Positions 39,329 to 40,103 of a stretch of 40,103 nucleotides of DNA are shown here, piece by piece (position 1 is the stretch's first letter; each line of letters opens with the position of its first letter). The position numbers and the translations under genes are program-made. Under the pieces are notes generated by a model, which was given only the letters and a program-made list of their open reading frames with translations, was not told the DNA's origin and ran no database searches. Origin of the DNA: Anaerofustis stercorihominis (GTDB lineage: Bacteria; Bacillota; Clostridia; Eubacteriales; Anaerofustaceae); NCBI RefSeq assembly GCF_005844425.1, contig NZ_SPHL01000016.1, positions 1 through 40,103 of the forward strand. Reading direction: 5' to 3'.

Positions 39329-39976
39329 ATGAGCAATATAGATTTAAATTTACATGACTTTATTCAAATAAACGATATACAAAATATAGTCAATGAAGCA
39401 AGAGAAAATGATACTGATATTGAAGAAAAAATCATAAAAAATCAAAACCTTGATAATTATGATTTTTCTAACATAAATTTTAGTGATACTATATTTGAAC
39501 ATTGCAGATTTTTAAATTGTGATTTTGAAAAAAGCGCTTTTGTAAACGTGATTTTCAAAAACTGCGATTTTTCAAATAGCAATTTTAGTGAAGGTTATTT
39601 TTCAAAAATACATTTTGAAAGTTCAAAATTTCTCGGTGGTGATTTTAACAAAGCAATTATAAAAGATGCAGAAATTATACACTCAAATTTGCAATATACA
39701 GTATTCATGCAGACTTCTTTTAATCATGTAAATTTTAATTTTTCTGATTTTACAAACGCAACTATAAGTGATAGCACTATGAAAAAAATTAAAATAAAAG
39801 AATGTAAATTCATTTTAACAAACTTTTTTAATACAAAACTTGCAGGAATTGATTTTTCAACAAGCAATATTGATGGTATAGTTTTATCTGATAATTTTAA
39901 AGAATTAAAAGGAATTAAAGTAAATGAAATACAAGCTATAGAGCTTGCAAAACTTCTTGGAATAAAAATAGTTTAA
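39329..39976 (+). CDS. Pentapeptide repeat protein, Qnr-like
   Basis: 215 residues made of tandem A(D/N)LXX/FxxxxF pentapeptides (DFSNINFSDTIFEHCRFLNC, then CDFSNSNFSEG and so on) forming a right-handed beta-helix. The length and the C-terminal cap ELKGIKVNEIQAIELAKLLGI strongly recall Qnr proteins (about 214-218 residues), which mimic DNA and protect gyrase from quinolones. Whether this one does so is not shown by the sequence; many chromosomal relatives exist. It lies between a radical SAM gene and a GNAT-like gene. Confidence 0.85.
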   Translation: MSNIDLNLHDFIQINDIQNIVNEARENDTDIEEKIIKNQNLDNYDFSNINFSDTIFEHCRFLNCDFEKSAFVNVIFKNCDFSNSNFSEGYFSKIHFESSKFLGGDFNKAIIKDAEIIHSNLQYTVFMQTSFNHVNFNFSDFTNATISDSTMKKIKIKECKFILTNFFNTKLAGIDFSTSNIDGIVLSDNFKELKGIKVNEIQAIELAKLLGIKIV

Positions 39977-39989
39977 AAAGAGGGAAAAT

Positions 39990-40103
39990 ATGAAAATACA
40001 AAAAGTAAATTTAAAGAAAGAACAATATCTTGATCTTTTATATTTAGGAGATGAAAATTACGATTTAATTAAAAAATATCTAAGTAAAAGCGATATGTAT
40101 ATT
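39990..40103 (+). CDS. Start of a GNAT-like protein (partial)
   Basis: Only the first 38 residues are inside the window. The ATG at 39990-39992 has AGAGGG upstream. The opening (MKIQKVNLKKEQYLDLLYLGDEN, then a KYLSKSDMYI strand) resembles the N-terminus of small GNAT acetyltransferases of Bacillota that start with a helix followed by a DLLLLADPSxxxIxxYL stretch. The family is a tentative call. It is 13 bases after the pentapeptide repeat gene and co-directional. Confidence 0.55.
   Translation, partial: MKIQKVNLKKEQYLDLLYLGDENYDLIKKYLSKSDMYI

Overview
The window is AT-rich chromosomal DNA from a low-G+C Gram-positive anaerobe (Bacillota, most likely class Clostridia). The signs are AGGAGG-type ribosome binding sites with some TTG starts, sigma-A promoters of the TTGACA-N17-TATAAT kind, many hairpin-plus-U-tract terminators, a PcsB-like CHAP hydrolase, a SpoVB/MurJ-type flippase, rubredoxin-rich proteins and a giant Cna_B-repeat surface protein. 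The species cannot be named from sequence alone. I see no phage, IS element, CRISPR array or rRNA.

Layout. 1-1.76 kb (minus strand): a tRNA-Arg(TCG) followed by a PIG-L deacetylase, a 26-residue membrane peptide and a DUF975-like membrane protein cut by the window edge. 2.0-5.0 kb (plus): two PTS IIB proteins of the galactitol type, two short-chain dehydrogenases and a IIB-like protein that has lost its phosphorylatable Cys. 5.0-7.5 kb (minus): two rubredoxin-domain proteins and a secreted CHAP hydrolase; tRNA-Arg(ACG) lies next to them. 7.9-16.1 kb (minus): PTS IIC and a third IIB, an SDR with a small tail-anchored partner, two zinc alcohol dehydrogenases, three ribulose-phosphate-epimerase-family proteins and an RpiB/LacAB isomerase. 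16.3-18.0 kb: a TIGR01212-type radical SAM protein and a SIS-domain sugar-phosphate isomerase. 18.2-26.2 kb: one 2660-residue Cna_B-repeat surface protein. 26.9-28.9 kb: the PTS IIA with an unknown membrane protein, then a divergent class II aldolase. 29-40 kb: housekeeping genes (MBL hydrolase, YgiQ, KsgA, flippase, RluA, VanY, aminotransferase, SplB-like radical SAM, Qnr-like pentapeptide repeat protein, start of a GNAT-like protein).

The main biological story is a sugar-alcohol or rare-sugar regulon spread over about 27 kb. One GatC-type IIC and one IIA are served by three IIBs, with the Cys-less fourth IIB relative as a possible non-catalytic or regulatory member. A phosphorylated polyol could be oxidised by the GatD-like dehydrogenase or the SDRs, rearranged by the epimerase, RpiB and SIS isomerases, and enter the pentose phosphate pathway or be cleaved by the class II aldolase. 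No transcription factor is encoded in the window. However, several of these genes have a related imperfect palindrome (TTAC-N4/5-GTAAT or TGACAAWTGTAAC) near a good promoter, which points to one shared regulator encoded elsewhere. The exact substrate cannot be read from the sequence.
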